A DNA stretch of 37,006 nt from Croceibacterium_A sp966112795. Its GTDB lineage: Bacteria; Pseudomonadota; Alphaproteobacteria; Sphingomonadales; Sphingomonadaceae. Both the position numbers and the translations under genes were made by a program. Where the stretch lies: positions 1-37,006 of the forward strand of contig CBHWED010000006.1 of the NCBI GenBank assembly GCA_966112795.1. Reading direction: 5' to 3'. Position 1 is the first letter of the stretch. Every line of letters starts with the position of its first letter. The notes beneath the pieces were generated by a model, which worked only from the letters and a program-made list of their open reading frames with translations, ran no database searches and was not told the origin of the DNA. Positions 7,896 through 16,109 of this stretch are shown here, piece by piece.

Positions 7896-8420
7896 TCAGT
7901 CCTGGCGGGCGACCCGCACGCCGACGTTGCTGCCCCAGTCGAGCCGATAGCCGCCGATCGCCCCGCGGCGGATCGTCACCGTGTCGCCGCGGCTGGGGAA
8001 GTCGAACACCCCTTCGGATTCGGTCATCCGCCAGACCTGGCCGTTGTCGAGCACGAACGACAGGCGGCCGAGCGCGTCGCTGCGCAGCGCGACGATCCTG
8101 GCGCTGAGCTGGTCGAGCTCGGGGGAGGAAGCCGCCGCGCGGGCCTCGGGTGGCGGAGGCGGCGGCGCCGGCCGGGCGCGCTCGGCCGAACGTCCGAACT
8201 GCTCCTCGGGCGTCGGCGGAGGCGGCACGGGCGCGATCGGCGCCGGGGCTGCTCCCGGCGCGCTGGCGCGGTCGTAGCAGGCCACGCGCTGCGCGAGGTC
8301 GGCGATCGTCCGGCAGGCCTGGACGGAGCCGAGCTGCTCCGCCGCCGACTGCCCCTGACCGAAGGCGGGCCCGGCGCATGCCGCGGCTACGAAGGCTCCG
8401 GCCAGCAAAGCGTTCCGCAT
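7896..8420 (-). CDS. Small exported protein with paired-cysteine motif and Pro-rich linker, function unknown
   Basis: This 174-residue protein has a signal peptide (MRNALLAGAFVAAACAGPAF, cleavage near FGQ-GQS). It then carries CRTIADLAQRVACYD with cysteines at about 36 and 48, a motif shared by periplasmic proteins of the VasI/TagO-like kind and by many uncharacterised proteobacterial proteins. A proline-rich stretch (about 60-95) separates this from a C-terminal beta-rich part (ALGRLSFVLDNGQVWRMTES ... FPSRGDTVTIRRGAIGG), which resembles a small SH3-like or OB-like barrel. ATG at 8420 was chosen because GAGGGAG lies 6 nt before it; two upstream ATGs lack spacing. It starts 11 bp after the AraC gene stop, in the same direction, so the two are probably cotranscribed. 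There is no type VI secretion gene nearby. Confidence 0.75.
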   Translation of the reverse strand: MRNALLAGAFVAAACAGPAFGQGQSAAEQLGSVQACRTIADLAQRVACYDRASAPGAAPAPIAPVPPPPTPEEQFGRSAERARPAPPPPPPEARAAASSPELDQLSARIVALRSDALGRLSFVLDNGQVWRMTESEGVFDFPSRGDTVTIRRGAIGGYRLDWGSNVGVRVARQD

Positions 8421-8431
8421 CCTCATCTCCC

Positions 8432-9367
8432 TCATTCGGCCAAGGCTGGCGCCAGGCGCTCGCTACGGTCCGCCGCGAGGCCGCGGCTGCCGGCGCAGGC
8501 GCGGTACTGGCGCGGCGACATGCCGAAGCGCTCGCGGAAGCTGCGGGTGAAGTGCGGCGCGCTGTTGAAGCCCCAGCCGAAGGCGATCTCGGTGATCGAA
8601 GCGCCGCGGCGCTCGGGATCGGCCAGCTCGCGCGCGCATTCCTCGAGCCGGCGGCGCAGGATGTAGGCCGAGACCGTCTCGTTGCTCGCGGCGAAGATCG
8701 CCCTGAGGTAGCGCGGCGACATGCGCAGCCGCGCGGCCACGCGCGAGGGGCTCAGCGCCGGGTCGCGCAAGTCGCGCTCGATCCGCAGCCGCACGCGAGC
8801 ATTGCGGCTGCACAGCAGCGGCGAGCCGGTCAGGCTGTCCTCGAGCGCCATCGAAAACGCGGTCGCCAGCGTGTCGAGCAGGTTGCGCGCGATGCGCCCG
8901 TGGAACTGCGCCGAGAGCCCGTCCTCGAGCTGGCCGAAGATGCACCGCACGAGCTCGCCGACGTCCTGCGCGATGCCGTCGCTCGCGCGCAGCACGACGC
9001 CGCAGAACTGGTCGGGCGAGGGCAGGTGGTTGCGCAGCACGCGCGCGGGAACCCGCAGCACGATCGCCGCGCCGGCCCCCTCGAACGCGAACTCGAGCGG
9101 CGCGGCGCCGTCGACCAGCAGGAAGTCGCCGCAGGCGAGCACGCAGCTGTTGCCGTAGTGCCGCGCGTGCGCCTCGCCCGCGGTCATCAGCACGAAAGCA
9201 TAGCCGTGCTCGCGCGAAACGATCGCCTGCGGCTCGCCGGCGGACGAGCCGTGGCGCAGGCCGAGCGCTTCGATCGGCCCGAACTGGTGGATGCGGGGCG
9301 TCCGCGACACACGCGCGGGCGCGATCAAGCCGGCCGGCACGCGTGCCGCCTGAGCAAGCTCCTGCAT
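8432..9367 (-). CDS. AraC-family regulator 1 (AraC-binding-like N-terminal domain)
   Basis: The product is 311 residues. The N-terminal part is a cupin-like sensor domain of the AraC_binding_2 kind (EHGYAFVLMTAGEAHARHYG, CGDFLLVDGAAPLEFAF, FCGVVLRAS). The C-terminal 100 residues are a two-helix-turn-helix AraC/XylS domain (RVAARLRMSPRYLRAIFAAS, then ITEIAFGWGFNSAPHFTRSF and FGMSPRQYRA). GGGAAGGGGA precedes ATG at 9367. It diverges from a TonB-receptor gene across 248 bp, which suggests that it controls that receptor and the SnoaL-type gene behind it. It shares its layout and many residues with the two other AraC genes at 16110 and 29861, so the three are paralogues. The ligand is unknown. Confidence 0.92.
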   Translation of the reverse strand: MQELAQAARVPAGLIAPARVSRTPRIHQFGPIEALGLRHGSSAGEPQAIVSREHGYAFVLMTAGEAHARHYGNSCVLACGDFLLVDGAAPLEFAFEGAGAAIVLRVPARVLRNHLPSPDQFCGVVLRASDGIAQDVGELVRCIFGQLEDGLSAQFHGRIARNLLDTLATAFSMALEDSLTGSPLLCSRNARVRLRIERDLRDPALSPSRVAARLRMSPRYLRAIFAASNETVSAYILRRRLEECARELADPERRGASITEIAFGWGFNSAPHFTRSFRERFGMSPRQYRACAGSRGLAADRSERLAPALAE

Positions 9368-9435
9368 TGGGTCCCCTTCCCGTGGCGGCCCGCTCTCGAG
9401 TTCGTTCGTGCTCCGGACGGACTCGCCGCGTGGCC

Positions 9436-9464
9436 TTTGTCGGGGAGGTGCGGGGGCGTGTCAA
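9436..9464 (-). promoter_or_regulatory. Candidate promoter of AraC regulator 1
   Basis: On the minus strand a perfect TTGACA (complement of 9459-9464) and GACAAA (complement of 9436-9441) are separated by exactly 17 bp, about 70 bp before the AraC start. The -10 element matches TATAAT only partly. It is assigned on geometry alone. Confidence 0.3.
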
Positions 9465-9615
9465 ATCCTCCGGCCCGCCTGTGCCGAGGTGGCAACACCA
9501 GATGCCGCTGCAGGCAATACATTGCGCCGCCCTTCGATAGCCTCCGCCCCGGACCACGACGCCCGGCGACGCTCGGCGCGCGGCATCGGGTCCCAAAAGG
9601 AGAGGGCCCGGGATC

Positions 9616-12150
9616 ATGACCAGGATTGAGTTCGGCTACGCGACCGCTTCGCTCCTCGCGCTGGCGCTCGCCAGCCCCGCCGTCGCCCAGGACACGCCGC
9701 AAGGTGCGCAGGGGGCCGCAGAGGCCGGCGGCCAGCCCGCGGACGGTGGCGCGATCGGCGACATCTTCGTCACCGCGACCCGCCAGACGACCAACCTGCA
9801 GGACACCCCGATCGCGATCACCGCGGTCACCTCGGACGAGCTCGCGGAGCGCGGGCTCGACAGCGTCGCCGACTTGAGCGCGGTCGTCCCCAACGCCCAA
9901 TTCCGCCGCGTGCAGGGCGCCTTCGGCCCGGGCGTGACCACCTTCATCCGCGGCCTCGGCACCGGCGACACCAGCCTCGGCGGCGAGGCGGCGGTCTCGT
10001 ACTACATCGACGACGTCTACTATCCGATCCTGCTCGGCTCGAACTTCGACCTGCTCGACATCGACCACATCGAGGTGCTGCGCGGGCCGCAGGGCACGCT
10101 GTTCGGCCGCAACGCGCTGGCCGGCGCGGTCAACATCGTCTCGCGCCAGCCGCAGTTCGACGAGACTTCGGGTTACGCCGAGTTCACCGTGGGCGACTAC
10201 AGCCGGCTCGACTTGCGCGCCGGGATCAACCTGCCGATCGGCCACAACGCCGCGCTGATGATCTCGGGCCTGTCGAAGCAGCGCACCGGCTACCAGAAGG
10301 TGCTCGACTTCACGTGCGAGCTGCGCCGCCGCGGCACGCCCGAGCTCGCCGGGACCTTCCCGCTGTTCGACCCGCAGCTCGCCTCGAACCCGAGCTTCAC
10401 GCCCGACAACTGCGTGATCGGCCACCAGGGCGGCGAGGACGTGCGCGCGGTGCGCGGCTCGTTCCGCTGGGAGCCGCTCGACAGCGTGACCCTGACGCTC
10501 AACGCCGACAAGACCTGGGACAACTCGGAGAACCCGGCCGATACGCTGGTCAACCTGATCACCACCGGCCTGCCGGCGTGGATCACCAGCCAGGCGGCCT
10601 ACTTCGGCATGGTCTACGACCAGCGGTTCGACCCCGGCGACCCGTTCCTCAGCTACGTCAGCTACATCGACCGCATCGCACCCGGCACCGTGGTGCCCAA
10701 CAGCGCGTTCTACAACGGCCGGGCGACGCGCGGCGGCAACCTGATCGACCCGATCAACCACCTCAGGCACTGGGGCGTCTCGGGCAAGCTCGAGTGGGAG
10801 CTCACGCCCGAGCTCGACCTGACGCTGATCTACGGCCACCGCGAGATGGACGAGACGCATGCGTTCGACAACGACGGCGGGGTGCTCGTCGGCGAGCACG
10901 TCGCGTCGGCGATCGGCGAGCACTACGACAATGCCGAGATTCGCCTCGCCGGCCACTACGACTGGGCCGACTTCGTGCTCGGCGCGTTCTACTTCGACGC
11001 GTTCGGCTACTTCCATGCGACCAACTACTCGGTCGTCGGCAGCGCGGTGCGCGCGGTCGACACGACCTACGAGCCCAACAGCAAGGCGGTGTTCGCCAAC
11101 ACCACGCTGCACCCGTTCGAGTTCCCGCTCTCGCTGACCCTCGGCGGGCGCTACTCGTGGGACAAGAAGTTCGTCGACTACACCAACTTCAACGACGTCC
11201 CGCCGCATCCGAACTCGAGCGACATCATCTTCCAGGTCACCCCACGGCAGGACAAGTTCACCTGGCGGGTCGGGCTCGACTACGACATTAGCGAGCACGC
11301 GATGGTCTATGCCTCGGTCGCCACCGGCAACTCGCTGCCCGGCTACAACCCGCGGCCGCTGCAGCCGAGCCACGTGGTGCAGTTCGACGGCAACGACAAC
11401 CTCGCCTACGAGCTCGGTGCCAAGCTCGACCTGTTCGACCGGCGCGCGCGGTTCAACGCCGCGGTGTTCTACACCGACTTCAACAACCGCCCGACCGCGA
11501 TCGGCGGCGCCGATGCGCTGATCGACCCGAACACCGGACAGCCCGCGGTCGGCAACCAGCAGCTGATCCCGCTCGAAGGCGGCCCGCCGGATTCGACCCG
11601 CTGCAGCCCGACCACGGTGCCCGCCGGCACCGGCATCGTCTGCCTGACGCGGACGTACTACGTGAACGTACCCGCCACCGTCCGCGGTGCCGAGCTCGAG
11701 TACACGCTCAACCCGATCGACCGACTGACGATCAACGGCTCGGTCGGCTGGTCGAAGTTCAAGTCGCCCGACATCGCCGCGCGCACGGTCAACCGGCGGC
11801 AGTTCAACCCGTTCTGGACCGCGAACGCCGGCATTGCCTACGAAATCCCCGTCGACACACTGCGGGGCTCGTTCACCCCGCGGCTCGACTGGGTCTTCCA
11901 GAGCAGCGAGGTCATCAGCGGCACTTCGACCAAGTACAACGACCTCAACGGCGCCCGCTCGATCGTCAACGCGCGGCTGACCTACGACAACGAACCTTAC
12001 GACTTCTCGGTCGCGGCCGGGGTGACGAACCTGTTCGACAAGTTCTACTACCTCAACTGGTTCGACTACCAGGCGTTCGGCCGGCCCAACACCCAGGCCC
12101 AGCCCGGCGCGCCGCGGCAGTGGTACCTGACGGTGAGCAAGCGGTTCTGA
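9616..12150 (+). CDS. TonB-dependent outer-membrane receptor (844 aa)
   Basis: A signal peptide (MTRIEFGYATASLLALALAS ... AVAQ) is followed by the TonB-box/plug start GDIFVTATRQTTNLQDTPIA. Plug hallmarks are FIRGLGTGD, VSYYIDDVYYP, IDHIEVLRGPQGTLFGRNAL and AGAVNIVSRQP. A 22-strand-type barrel then ends in WYLTVSKRF with terminal Phe. This is the short FecA/CirA-like sphingomonad receptor class, different from the two larger receptors in the window. AAAGGAGAGGG lies upstream of ATG 9616. It is divergent from AraC regulator 1 and 22 bp ahead of the triple-SnoaL gene, so uptake and first processing of one compound seem to be coupled. The cargo is unknown; aromatic monomers or dimers are typical for receptors paired with AraC regulators and catabolic genes (inference). 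Confidence 0.95.
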   Translation: MTRIEFGYATASLLALALASPAVAQDTPQGAQGAAEAGGQPADGGAIGDIFVTATRQTTNLQDTPIAITAVTSDELAERGLDSVADLSAVVPNAQFRRVQGAFGPGVTTFIRGLGTGDTSLGGEAAVSYYIDDVYYPILLGSNFDLLDIDHIEVLRGPQGTLFGRNALAGAVNIVSRQPQFDETSGYAEFTVGDYSRLDLRAGINLPIGHNAALMISGLSKQRTGYQKVLDFTCELRRRGTPELAGTFPLFDPQLASNPSFTPDNCVIGHQGGEDVRAVRGSFRWEPLDSVTLTLNADKTWDNSENPADTLVNLITTGLPAWITSQAAYFGMVYDQRFDPGDPFLSYVSYIDRIAPGTVVPNSAFYNGRATRGGNLIDPINHLRHWGVSGKLEWELTPELDLTLIYGHREMDETHAFDNDGGVLVGEHVASAIGEHYDNAEIRLAGHYDWADFVLGAFYFDAFGYFHATNYSVVGSAVRAVDTTYEPNSKAVFANTTLHPFEFPLSLTLGGRYSWDKKFVDYTNFNDVPPHPNSSDIIFQVTPRQDKFTWRVGLDYDISEHAMVYASVATGNSLPGYNPRPLQPSHVVQFDGNDNLAYELGAKLDLFDRRARFNAAVFYTDFNNRPTAIGGADALIDPNTGQPAVGNQQLIPLEGGPPDSTRCSPTTVPAGTGIVCLTRTYYVNVPATVRGAELEYTLNPIDRLTINGSVGWSKFKSPDIAARTVNRRQFNPFWTANAGIAYEIPVDTLRGSFTPRLDWVFQSSEVISGTSTKYNDLNGARSIVNARLTYDNEPYDFSVAAGVTNLFDKFYYLNWFDYQAFGRPNTQAQPGAPRQWYLTVSKRF

Positions 12151-12172
12151 TCCGGCGGGGAAGGGGAGCAGC

Positions 12173-14074
12173 ATGCGGTGCGGTCGGCGCGAGGTGCTGT
12201 GGGGAGCCTCAATGCTCGGCTGCGCCGCGGCGTTTCCGCTGCCTGCCCGCGCAGCCGGGACCGACGCCGAAAGGCTTGCCCGGCTCGCGCGCGACCTGGA
12301 CCGGGTCGAGAGCGTGCGCGCGGTCAAGCGGCTGCAGAACGCCTGGGCGCTCTACGTCGATCTCGGCGAATGGGACCGCGCGGCGGCGCTGTTCACCGAC
12401 GATGCGGAGCTGGCGCACGGCGACGACCGCTTCCACGGCCGCGCGGCGATCCACGAGTACTTCGTGCGCGCGATCGGCAAGGGCACTGCGGGCCTGCCCG
12501 AGAAGACCGTCCACGCGCCGTTCCTGATGGCACCGATCGTCATCCTCGCCGACGACGGGGAAAGCGCCAAAGGCCGCTGGCACGCGTTCTCGATGCGCGG
12601 CAGCTATGGTGGCGAGGCGAGCTGGCAGGGCGGGATCTTCGAGAACGAGTACGTCCGCCAGGAGGGCACGTGGCGGATCAGCCGGCAGATCTTCATGCCG
12701 ACGATGCTCGGCTCGTACGAAAACGGCTGGCGCGCGGTCAAACCCGAGATGCCGCTGGTGCCCTATCACTTCGAGCCCGCCGATATCGGCAAGCCGTTCG
12801 TCCTCGGCGCCGGCGTTCCGGCAGCCGCGGGCGAGGGCGCCGGCCTGCCGGAGCTCGCCGCGCGGATCGAGGCGCTGCTTGACGAGGACGCGGTGCGCAA
12901 CCTGCACAACGCCTGGGGGTACTACCAGGACTTCAAGATGTGGGACGACGTCGTCGACTTGTTCGAGCCGACGGCGCGCGTCTCGGTCTACGGCGTCGGC
13001 GAATGGCAAGGCCTGCGGGGCATCCGCAGCTGGCTCGAGGCGGAGGGGCCCGAGGGACTGCGCTATGGCGAGGTCAACGACCGCATCCAGCACGATCTCG
13101 TGATCGAGGTCGCCGCCGACGGCCGCAGCGCCCGCGCGCGCGGGCTCGAGCTCGGCATGCTCGGCGAGAACAACGACAGGGCGTGGTGGACGCTGAGCCG
13201 GTTCGACAACCTCTATGCCAAGCGCGGCGGCGTGTGGCGCATCGCGCACATGCGCCGGGCGCAATGGGTGAGGACCGATTACGACAAGGGCTGGGCCAAG
13301 GACTGGCAGGCGTCCGGCACGGCTCTGGAGAACCAGCCGCCGATCTGGCCGTTCGAGCGCAAGCCCCCGACGCCGCGGCCGCTGCGCGCGGCGAGCCTGG
13401 CCGAGACCGAGGCCCGGCTGCACGCCGCTGCCGCCTACGATTCCGCCGAAAACCTGACCGGCGGATACGGCCAGTACCTCGACGACAATCACTGGGACGA
13501 GCTGGCCTCGCTCTTCGCCGCGCAAGGCGAGCGGGATTCGGCGGGAGGGGGCTTCATCCGCACGCCCGCGCGGATCGCCTCGTTCTCGCGCCGGCGCTAC
13601 GGGCCGTACAATCCCAAGCGGACCGCGATCAACATGCACATGCTGACCCAGCCGGTGGTGCACGTCTCGGCCGACGGCAGCCGCGCGCAGATCCGCGCGC
13701 GGCTGTTCCAGACCGTGATCCCGCCGCAGGCGGCGCCCGAAGGCTCACCGCCGCGCTCGCCGATGATCGTCACCGGCATGTACGAGGACGACCTCGTGTT
13801 CGAGGACGGCGCCTGGCGGATCAGGCGCGCCGACATCGACCATCTGATCTACGCGCCTTACGCTACCGGCTGGACCAAGATCGCCGACGACGCCGGCTCG
13901 CGTTCGGCACCGCCCTTGGGCGCGGTCGCCAACGAGCCGTTCGACGCGATGAACACCGGCGACATCAACCCGGCCTTCCCGCGCGTGCCGCACATGTGGT
14001 TCCACTACGTGAACCCGGTCAGCGGGCGCGTGCCGCGGTACCTGATGCCGAAGTACGTGCTCCCCGAGCCCTGA
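12173..14074 (+). CDS. Exported protein with three tandem NTF2/SnoaL-like domains, function unknown
   Basis: The 633-residue protein starts with a twin-arginine-type leader (MRCGRREVLWGASMLGCAAA ... ARAAG), so export by Tat as a folded protein is likely. Three cone-fold repeats follow. Repeat 1 is at about 38-200 (VRAVKRLQNAWALYVDLGEW, FHGRAAIHEYF). Repeat 2 is at about 225-390 (AVRNLHNAWGYYQDFKMWDD, WQGLRGIRSWL). Repeat 3 is at about 410-570 (NLTGGYGQYLDDNHWDELAS, TPARIASFSRRRYG). Each has the SnoaL pattern of helix, D/E-x-W-D and beta-sheet. Single-domain SnoaL proteins act as cyclases, isomerases, hydratases or dehydratases; a three-repeat exported form is unusual. GGAAGGGGAG precedes the ATG, 22 bp after the receptor stop. 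The role is not assigned. A periplasmic conversion of the imported substrate is the simplest reading. Confidence 0.85.
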   Translation: MRCGRREVLWGASMLGCAAAFPLPARAAGTDAERLARLARDLDRVESVRAVKRLQNAWALYVDLGEWDRAAALFTDDAELAHGDDRFHGRAAIHEYFVRAIGKGTAGLPEKTVHAPFLMAPIVILADDGESAKGRWHAFSMRGSYGGEASWQGGIFENEYVRQEGTWRISRQIFMPTMLGSYENGWRAVKPEMPLVPYHFEPADIGKPFVLGAGVPAAAGEGAGLPELAARIEALLDEDAVRNLHNAWGYYQDFKMWDDVVDLFEPTARVSVYGVGEWQGLRGIRSWLEAEGPEGLRYGEVNDRIQHDLVIEVAADGRSARARGLELGMLGENNDRAWWTLSRFDNLYAKRGGVWRIAHMRRAQWVRTDYDKGWAKDWQASGTALENQPPIWPFERKPPTPRPLRAASLAETEARLHAAAAYDSAENLTGGYGQYLDDNHWDELASLFAAQGERDSAGGGFIRTPARIASFSRRRYGPYNPKRTAINMHMLTQPVVHVSADGSRAQIRARLFQTVIPPQAAPEGSPPRSPMIVTGMYEDDLVFEDGAWRIRRADIDHLIYAPYATGWTKIADDAGSRSAPPLGAVANEPFDAMNTGDINPAFPRVPHMWFHYVNPVSGRVPRYLMPKYVLPEP

Positions 14075-14128
14075 GCGCAGGCGTTGCGCTAGCCTAGACC
14101 GCCAGCTTACCCACGCGATACTCGTCTC

Positions 14129-14161
14129 CCCCGCGAAAGCGGGGTCCCCGCTTTCGCGGGG
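14129..14161. repeat. Perfect 16-bp inverted repeat (REP-like palindrome)
   Basis: CCCCGCGAAAGCGGGG (14129-14144), one T, then its exact reverse complement (14146-14161). Each arm is itself nearly self-complementary around GAAA/TTTC. It lies between two converging genes, 55 bp past the SnoaL-type gene, with no T-run on either side. It resembles the dispersed CCCGCGAAAGCGGG palindromes of sphingomonad intergenic regions and may end transcription from both sides. Confidence 0.8.
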
Positions 14162-14212
14162 ATGACGGAGGTAGGGAGGATGGCTGGCTGGCGACGTGGC
14201 CGAGGCAGCTCT

Positions 14213-15127
14213 CTATTCGTACAGCGCCAGCGGGTTCTCGGCCAAGACCCGCCGCCGCACCGCCTCGTCCGGCACCCACTCCGCGAGCAGCCCGAGCAGG
14301 TCCCCGTCGTTGGGCATGACCCGGCCGTTCATCTGCACGTGCGGCCAGTCCGAGCCCCACAGCAGCCGCTCCGGCGCATGCGCGACGAGTGCGTGCGCGA
14401 AGCGGGTCATCGAGGGGTAGGGCATATCCTCCTCGCGCGCCGCCCGCATCGGGCCCGACAGCTTGACCCACACGCGGCCGCTGTCGAGCATCCGCAGGAT
14501 CGCCGCGAAGCCCGGCTGGTCGAGCCCGAGCCGCGGATCGAACATCCCGAAGTGATCGAGCACCACCGGGCAGTCGAGCGCGAGCAGCGGCGCCGCCGCG
14601 TGCTCGATGTCGTCGCGGGTGATCGAGTGGTACTGGACGTGCCAGCCGATCTCGCGCGCCGTGCCGGCGAGCCGGGCGTCGATCCGCGGCAGGTGATCCC
14701 ACTCGTTGCCCGGCGGCGCGCCGAACATGCGCACCCCGCGCACGCCGAGCGCGGCGAGCTCCTCGGCCTGCGCGCCGCTCAGGTCGTCGGGCGCGAGGAT
14801 GATCCCGCGGAGCCGCTCGCCGTGGGTCTCGAGCACCCAGCGCACATGGCGGGTATCGGCGCCATAGCCGCCCGCACTGACCACCACCGCGCGCTTGAGC
14901 CCGAGCGTGTCCTGCACCGCGAGGTAGTCCTCGGGCAACGCGTCGTCGGACACGTAGGGGCTTTCGGGCGCGAAGGCGAAGCGGCTCGCCGGCCCGAACA
15001 GGTGGATGTGGCAGTCCCAGCTCCCCGCGGGGAGCGTGAACGCGGGCTTGCGCGGGAATGGGTCGGGCGGCGTGTTGCGCAGGGCGCGGCCGGGCGTGTT
15101 CATCGCGCTCTGTCCGGTGGAATGCAT
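14213..15127 (-). CDS. LigI-like amidohydrolase family 2 lactonase/hydrolase
   Basis: The 304-residue TIM-barrel protein belongs to the amidohydrolase-2 group that holds 2-pyrone-4,6-dicarboxylate lactonase (LigI), galactarolactone isomerase and sugar lactonases. Visible metal and active-site signatures are WDCHIHLFGP (His 40, His 42), GWHVQYHS (His 163, His 167), VVLDHFGMFD (His 192) and LLWGSDWPH (Asp 260, His 263). The DCHIHLFGP and GSDWPH pairs are close to the LigI pattern, so hydrolysis of a pyrone or sugar-acid lactone is likely. Start 15127 has AGGGG 7 nt upstream; ATG 15103 is an alternative. It is divergent from the SDR operon. A second family member lies at 18915, which suggests two related ring-opening steps or two substrates. 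Confidence 0.85.
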   Translation of the reverse strand: MHSTGQSAMNTPGRALRNTPPDPFPRKPAFTLPAGSWDCHIHLFGPASRFAFAPESPYVSDDALPEDYLAVQDTLGLKRAVVVSAGGYGADTRHVRWVLETHGERLRGIILAPDDLSGAQAEELAALGVRGVRMFGAPPGNEWDHLPRIDARLAGTAREIGWHVQYHSITRDDIEHAAAPLLALDCPVVLDHFGMFDPRLGLDQPGFAAILRMLDSGRVWVKLSGPMRAAREEDMPYPSMTRFAHALVAHAPERLLWGSDWPHVQMNGRVMPNDGDLLGLLAEWVPDEAVRRRVLAENPLALYE

Positions 15128-15141
15128 CGTTCGACCCCTGT

Positions 15142-15170
15142 CCGTCCCGGGGTTAGAAGACCCGGGACGG
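15142..15170. promoter_or_regulatory. Strong stem-loop in the 5' region of the amidohydrolase gene
   Basis: CCGTCCCGGG (15142-15151), a 9-nt loop, then CCCGGGACGG (15161-15170) forms a perfect 10-bp inverted repeat. It lies only 15 bp before the amidohydrolase start and next to its ribosome binding site, in the divergent promoter region shared with the SDR gene. It could be a DNA operator (possibly for AraC-2) or an mRNA hairpin affecting translation. The sequence alone does not decide. Confidence 0.55.
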
Positions 15171-15282
15171 GCTCGCCACCCGTTTCGCGGGCGCGATCAA
15201 GCGTGCGTGCCGGATCAACTAAAAACACTCGCCAGCGCGCCGGTAGCGCAGCACAAGTCGGACAAAGCGGAGGGATCGGGCG

Positions 15283-16020
15283 ATGGGTGAACGCGGAGTC
15301 TTCGTCGTCGCGGGCGGCAGCCGGGGCATCGGCGCGGCGATCTCGCTTGCGGCGGCCGACGCCGGGTATGCGGTGCTGCTGACCTACGCGAGCAACGAAG
15401 CAGCGGCGCAGCAAGTCGTTGCCCGCATCGAGGCCGCCGGCGGGGTCGCGCGAGCAGTTCGCGCCGATACTTCGATGCCGGACGAAGTTTCCGCGCTGTT
15501 CGCCGCGGCCGACGCGATGGGCCGGCTCGACGCGCTCGCCTACAGCGGCGGCATCACTGGTGCGGCCTCGCCCCTGGCCGAGGCAGAGCCCGACACGATC
15601 GCCCGGGTGATCGCGGTCAACCTGACCGGCGCGATGCTCTGCGCGCGCGAAGCGATCGCCCGCATGTCGACCGCGCGCGGCGGCGCGGGCGGGGCGATCG
15701 TGTTCCTCTCCTCGCGCGCCTCGGACTACGGCTCGCCCGGCGAGCATGTCTGGTACGCCGCCTCGAAAGGCGGCGTGGACAGCCTGACCCGCGGCTTGGC
15801 CCGCGAGGTCGGCAAGGAAGGCATCCGCGTCAATGCGGTCTCGCCCGGGCCGGTCGCCACGCAGATGCTCGATGCCGCCAAGCAGGAGCGCGCCGCCGGG
15901 CTTTCGCCGATCGGCCGCATCGGCACCCCCGAGGAGATCGCCGCCGCGGTCATGTTCATGGCCTCGGCCGAGGCCTCGTTCGTCACAGGTGCCAATCTCG
16001 CGGTCTCCGGCGGGCGCTAG
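15283..16020 (+). CDS. Short-chain dehydrogenase/reductase (SDR)
   Basis: The 245-residue classical SDR has a Rossmann fold. The nucleotide motif is AGGSRGIGAA near residue 10, the catalytic Tyr/Lys pair is WYAASKGG near 157-161, the preceding Ser is in FLSSRASDYG, and the C-terminal strand is SFVTGANLAVSGGR. The usual NNAG is replaced by YSGG (ALAYSGGITG), a mild deviation. It would interconvert a hydroxyl and a keto group with NAD(P). GGAGGGATCGGGCG precedes ATG 15283. It is the first gene of the rightward SDR - AraC-2 - aldolase - cupin - amidohydrolase run, so it probably oxidises or reduces an intermediate of that pathway. In sugar-acid pathways such an enzyme makes the lactone for the amidohydrolase. 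Substrate unknown. Confidence 0.9.
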   Translation: MGERGVFVVAGGSRGIGAAISLAAADAGYAVLLTYASNEAAAQQVVARIEAAGGVARAVRADTSMPDEVSALFAAADAMGRLDALAYSGGITGAASPLAEAEPDTIARVIAVNLTGAMLCAREAIARMSTARGGAGGAIVFLSSRASDYGSPGEHVWYAASKGGVDSLTRGLAREVGKEGIRVNAVSPGPVATQMLDAAKQERAAGLSPIGRIGTPEEIAAAVMFMASAEASFVTGANLAVSGGR

Positions 16021-16066
16021 GCAAGGCTCGCTGCCGTCCCGCGCAAGTGTTGCCGCTCGGGCGGCG

Positions 16067-16097
16067 TAGGAGGAGGATCGGGCACGGGCGTGCCCGA
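16067..16097 (+). promoter_or_regulatory. Strong Shine-Dalgarno followed by a perfect hairpin before AraC-2
   Basis: TAGGAGGAGGAT (16067-16078) is the best ribosome binding sequence in the region but has no start codon at normal distance. It runs directly into TCGGGCAC-GGGC-GTGCCCGA (16078-16097), an 8-bp perfect stem with a 4-nt loop, and ATG 16110 follows 12 nt later. Folding would bring the two closer, a bridged ribosome binding site. This is inference. Confidence 0.4.
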
Positions 16098-16109
16098 GTC
16101 GGCCGGGAT

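Noticed and set aside
9314..9330. 17-bp exact match CGCGGGCGCGATCAAGC with 15186-15202, considered as a shared AraC site
   Set aside because: The first copy lies inside the AraC-1 coding region and is not a repeat or dyad. One match of this length is about what chance gives in 37 kb of GC-rich DNA.
9325..12327. 1000-codon open frame on the minus strand opposite the second TonB receptor
   Set aside because: The same antisense artefact: no recognisable domain, and the opposite strand encodes a complete receptor.
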